This document shows positions 32,977-36,203 of a stretch of 36,203 nt of DNA, piece by piece (within the stretch, counting starts at the first letter, position 1; the number at the start of each line of letters is the position of its first letter). The notes beneath the pieces were generated by a model. The model worked only from the letters and a program-made list of their open reading frames with translations. It ran no database searches and had not been told where the DNA came from. The stretch is from Puniceibacterium sp. IMCC21224 (lineage in GTDB: Bacteria; Pseudomonadota; Alphaproteobacteria; Rhodobacterales; Rhodobacteraceae): contig NZ_LDPY01000009.1 of the NCBI RefSeq assembly GCF_001038505.1, positions 1 to 36,203 of the forward strand. The letters are read 5' to 3'. Made by a program: the position numbers and the translations under genes.

Positions 32977-33625
32977 GCCCATGGAAGGATTCATCGCGCG
33001 TCCATAACTGGCGCGTGATGTATATTCGCGCTGGCAGTCATCTCCAGTGAGTGCCCGACTTGCCGCGGCAAAGGACTGCAATAGGTGCTTATCGTTCCTT
33101 GATGCACGTTTCAGCAACAAGCACATTGGGCTCGAAGCCGCCTTGCGGCGGTGCGGCAGCACATCCGCAGCGAAATCACATGAGATCCCGGTTGCCCGAT
33201 GGCAGCTGTCAGCCCTTCCACGACATTTGTGCCTGGCGCAGCATGACGCGGGGCTCCGACACGAAGGGCGGAAACCGGTCATTCGCTGCATGTCAAACAA
33301 GCCTTGTCTTTTTCGAAAACCGAATGAAAACCTGCTACGTTCTAATGTTGTCTGAATTAATCTCGGTTGGCCTTCATGAACCTCTATCCTTAAGAGATCG
33401 AAGTCATACCAATGGGCAGGGACCGATTAGATTTTCCGTGATAATTAGATCTTGGCAGGATTGACGAGGCACTCGCCTATTTCGCTGGTCGCACAATAAA
33501 TGAGGCTCCCGGTTCAGAATTTTGTAACGGAATACCAAGTAGACGTTTTTTAATATTGCCCAACCTATCATTGCGCTGTTGTCCCGGACAGCCACGGTAT
33601 CGACCGTAGCGGGGTTTGAACTCAG
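32977..33625. other. Non-coding gap, copy 2
   Basis: Repeat of 9724-10372. No gene, and no difference from copy 1 noticed. Confidence 0.4.
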
Positions 33626-36203
33626 ATGGATCGCTCAATTTCATATTGCTGGCCTGCCCAGAGGTTGCTCCGTCTTTTCAAGGCGGTGCGAACGAAAGTG
33701 GTTGTTTTTCTGTTGGCGTTTTTTTCGCTATCGGGGGCTGACGTGGCACAGGCGCAGGAGTCTTGTGGGCTGCCTGCGTGTTCGCAGGCCCCCGAATGGC
33801 CAGTGTGGAATCCAGCGAGTCAGAGCTGTTGGGCCCCATCCTTTCGGGGTTGCTTGGCACCGATGTCGGCCTGAGCGTTCTGGATTGGAATGCGATGGCC
33901 GGTGCCAACATTGATCTTTTGGGCCTTCTTGGTGAAAACGGGCAGGATGTCACGGTTTCTGATCCGGGGCAGATCGCCAATGTTGACCTGACCCTGCTGG
34001 ACCTTGTCCAAGCCTCGGCCGCAGTTGCAGAGGCTGATGGTGATACCGCGTTGGTGAACGCCTTGAATGCCCTGAGCGTGCCGATCGCCGAGCTGAACCA
34101 GACCATCAATCTGGCTGACCTCATCACGATCGGCTTGCCCCAAGGGTCTTTGGCGACGCTGGAGCTGAATGCACTGGACCTGATCGGTGGGGCGATCCAA
34201 CTTTACAACTATGAAAACGTCGTGACCACGACACAGCCCATCGCGCTTAACAACGCCATTCTGGAACAATTCGGCATTGGCGGAGCAGAGATATTGCTGC
34301 AGGTTGTCGAGCCGCCCCATTTCGAATGCGGGGGGCTGGAACGCAGTTCCATACCTCGACCGTGCGCGCGAAACTTTCCGTGGATCTGGCCGATATCGAG
34401 CTGGATACCGCTGTGCTGGACGGTGCTCTCGGCGCACTTGTCGGGGGGCTGATCGCGACAGATGTCACTTTGGGGGACGTTGATCTTTATTTCGAATTCG
34501 GTCGCGTGGACGGCACGATCCTGTCGGCCGACCCCGCGACGAAGACGGCCAGCGTCATTCTTGCGCCCAGTGCAATCGACCTGTTTCTGGGCGGTATCGA
34601 CGACGCCATATTCTTCAACCGCGATCGGCCGATCGCGCAGTCAGATGTCGACTTCGCGACCGTTGCCGAGCTTGACGTCTCCTTGTTTGGAGGTCTGGTT
34701 CAGGAAAGCGCGGGCGTGCGGGTGAAATCCTTTGCGCAGAGCGCGCCGCAAACAAGCGAGACGTTGTTCTTCTCGCCACCCTATCCGCAAAGGCAGGCCA
34801 TCGGGGATGGCGCCTCATCGTTCAGCGATCTCATCGGAACCCTTGCGGAAAACCTTGACGTGGAAGTTGAAGACAGTCTGGGAAATCTGGTTGGTCCGCT
34901 GATTGATACGACGATCGAACCTCTGGTGGGGGATCTGGTCGGCGGTCTGTTGGTGGATGCGATCTCTCCGATTCTGGACCTTACCGTTGATCCTCTACTC
35001 GGGTTTTTCGGCGTCGGGATCGGAGAGGCGGAAGCGTCAATTTCGGGGGTGACGTCAATCTGCACCGACTACGCGGATTGCCCGGTTTCAGGCCCGGCAC
35101 CCGATGGCACCGCAACGGCGAATTACGGCAGCCCTTACCATCTGATCTATGAGACGTTGTTCATGGGCTCTGCCGTGCCAGATACGGAGTCGGCGCCGCA
35201 GACAAACGCGACGGCCACCGGGGATGACGAAAGCGGGATCGACGACGAAGATGGCGTTGTTCTGCCGCCCTTGCCCGTTGGCACGACCCAGACCGTCGAG
35301 ATCAGCGTGAGCGAAACAGGAGGAGAGGCCGGATATCTGCAGGCCTGGATCGACTGGAACGGAGACGGCACCTTCGGGGCGGGCGAACAAATCGCAAATG
35401 ATGTGACCTCAAACGGGGCCGGGGTGATTTCGCTGTCCGTGGTTGTTCCCCCCAACGCACGGCCAGGGGCCAGCTTCGCGCGGTTCCGCTGGTCCACGCA
35501 AGCCGACCTGGATCCCATCGAGATTGCTCCGGACGGCGAGGTCGAGGATCACGCTGTCGCCCTGTCCGGGACACCACGCCCAGGCTTTCGGGCCAGGTCA
35601 TTGCCGACACCGGCGCAGGAAACGGCAGTGCCCATGACGGTGCGCTTAATGGTGGCGAGGCGGGCTTGGCAACGGTATCGGTCAGGATCGAGACGCCCGA
35701 GGGGCAGACCATCGCGGTGACGATGACGGATGACCTTGGCAATTGGTCCGTAGATCTTCCACCTGGTTTCGAGGGGCCTGCAATCGCGAGGGTGGTGGTG
35801 CCGGACGGCATGCTGGCGATCTCCGAAAGCACTTCAGGCTCGCCTGCGATCGTGCCATCCCCGCCAAACGATGGGCGATTCTTCTGGACCTCGCGAGCGA
35901 CAGCATCGTGAGCAACCTTGCCTTGGGCCTGATCCCCGTGCCGCGGCTGTCCGAAGATTCCGTCACCTATACGCAATCGGGGCAGATCGCCGTTCTCCTT
36001 CACGACTACGTTGCAGGCAGCAAGGGCAGCGTCACGTTTTCCGTCGAAGACCTGAGCCTTCCATCCCGAGGGCGCGGCCAGTGTTGCACTGTTTCATGAC
36101 GAGGATTGCGATGGCACCCTCGGAGCTGTCATTTCCGCACCCTTTGCCGTGGAAACTGGCGACCGTATCTGCATCCTGTCGCGCGTTGCCACGGGTTCTG
36201 GAT
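33626..36203 (+). pseudogene. GEVED/DUF11 surface protein, copy 2, frame-broken and cut by window end
   Basis: Same gene as 10373-13411, but the reading frame changes at five homopolymer runs (33767, 34330, 35579, 35873, 36065). As written, it would stop soon after the signal peptide. Every change is a single G or C in a run, none is a substitution, and they cluster towards the end of the sequence. Uncorrected sequencing error near a contig end is therefore a better explanation than five real mutations. The C-terminal DUF11 part lies beyond the window. Confidence 0.75.

Larger units (their letters stand above)
27800..36203. repeat. Long direct repeat, copy 2 (truncated by window end)
   Basis: It repeats 4547-12953. 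I found five differences, all one-base homopolymer changes relative to copy 1: G4 to G3 at 33767, G7 to G6 at 34330, C4 to C3 at 35579, G4 to G3 at 35873 and C2 to C3 at 36065. All lie in the last 2.5 kb. Confidence 0.95.

Noticed and set aside
4547..36203. Ancient segmental duplication of chromosomal genes
   Set aside because: The copies lack substitutions even in non-coding DNA, and the boundary is exactly at an integrase-type site. Recent site-specific recombination or assembly through the junction fits better.

Overview
The window looks like a high-GC alphaproteobacterium of the Rhodobacteraceae/Roseobacter type. The fabB-fabA genes beside a Fur/Irr-type regulator, the HAD-IIA phosphatase of the D-x-W-G type and the small prophage-like genes all fit that group. 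This is inferred from protein families, because no species marker is present.

Layout. Positions 1-4546 are ordinary chromosome: fabB (cut by the left edge), fabA, a divergent Fur-family regulator (irr-like), a GlcNAc catabolic pair (nagA, carrying a one-base frameshift, and a BadF/BadG-type GlcNAc kinase) and tRNA-Leu(UAA). At 4547, just 3' of the tRNA anticodon, a 23,253-bp unit begins. It ends at 27799, 66 bp after a tyrosine integrase. At 27800 the same sequence starts again and runs to the window edge at 36203, matching 4547-12953. The only differences I found between the two copies are five one-base homopolymer indels in the last 2.5 kb. This is the pattern of a site-specifically integrated element in tandem, or of a contig running through the circular junction of an excised element.

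The unit has three parts. (1) 4.6-13.4 kb is a cargo arm: HNH nuclease and DNA methyltransferase remnants, an HAD phosphatase, an operon of an AEP-transaminase-like enzyme, a CDP-alcohol phosphatidyltransferase and a LicC/PntC-like nucleotidyltransferase (a head-group activation and transfer cassette), and a 1012-aa secreted GEVED/DUF11 protein. (2) 14.1-18.3 kb holds a LysR / SnoaL-like / SDR module followed by nested insertion sequences, including a complete IS3-family element with 3-bp target duplication. (3) 18.3-27.7 kb is a phage-like core without structural genes. A leftward operon of small coupled genes and a rightward early operon diverge from a CI/Cro-like switch with four matching 17-bp operators, and the core ends in excisionase and integrase.

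The best candidates for something new are: the unit itself (a satellite-like, tRNA-borne island carrying an envelope head-group cassette), its repressor/operator circuit, a protein with four helix-turn-helix units at an exact 46-residue period, and a helically phased TGTCCG repeat array within the same leftward operon.
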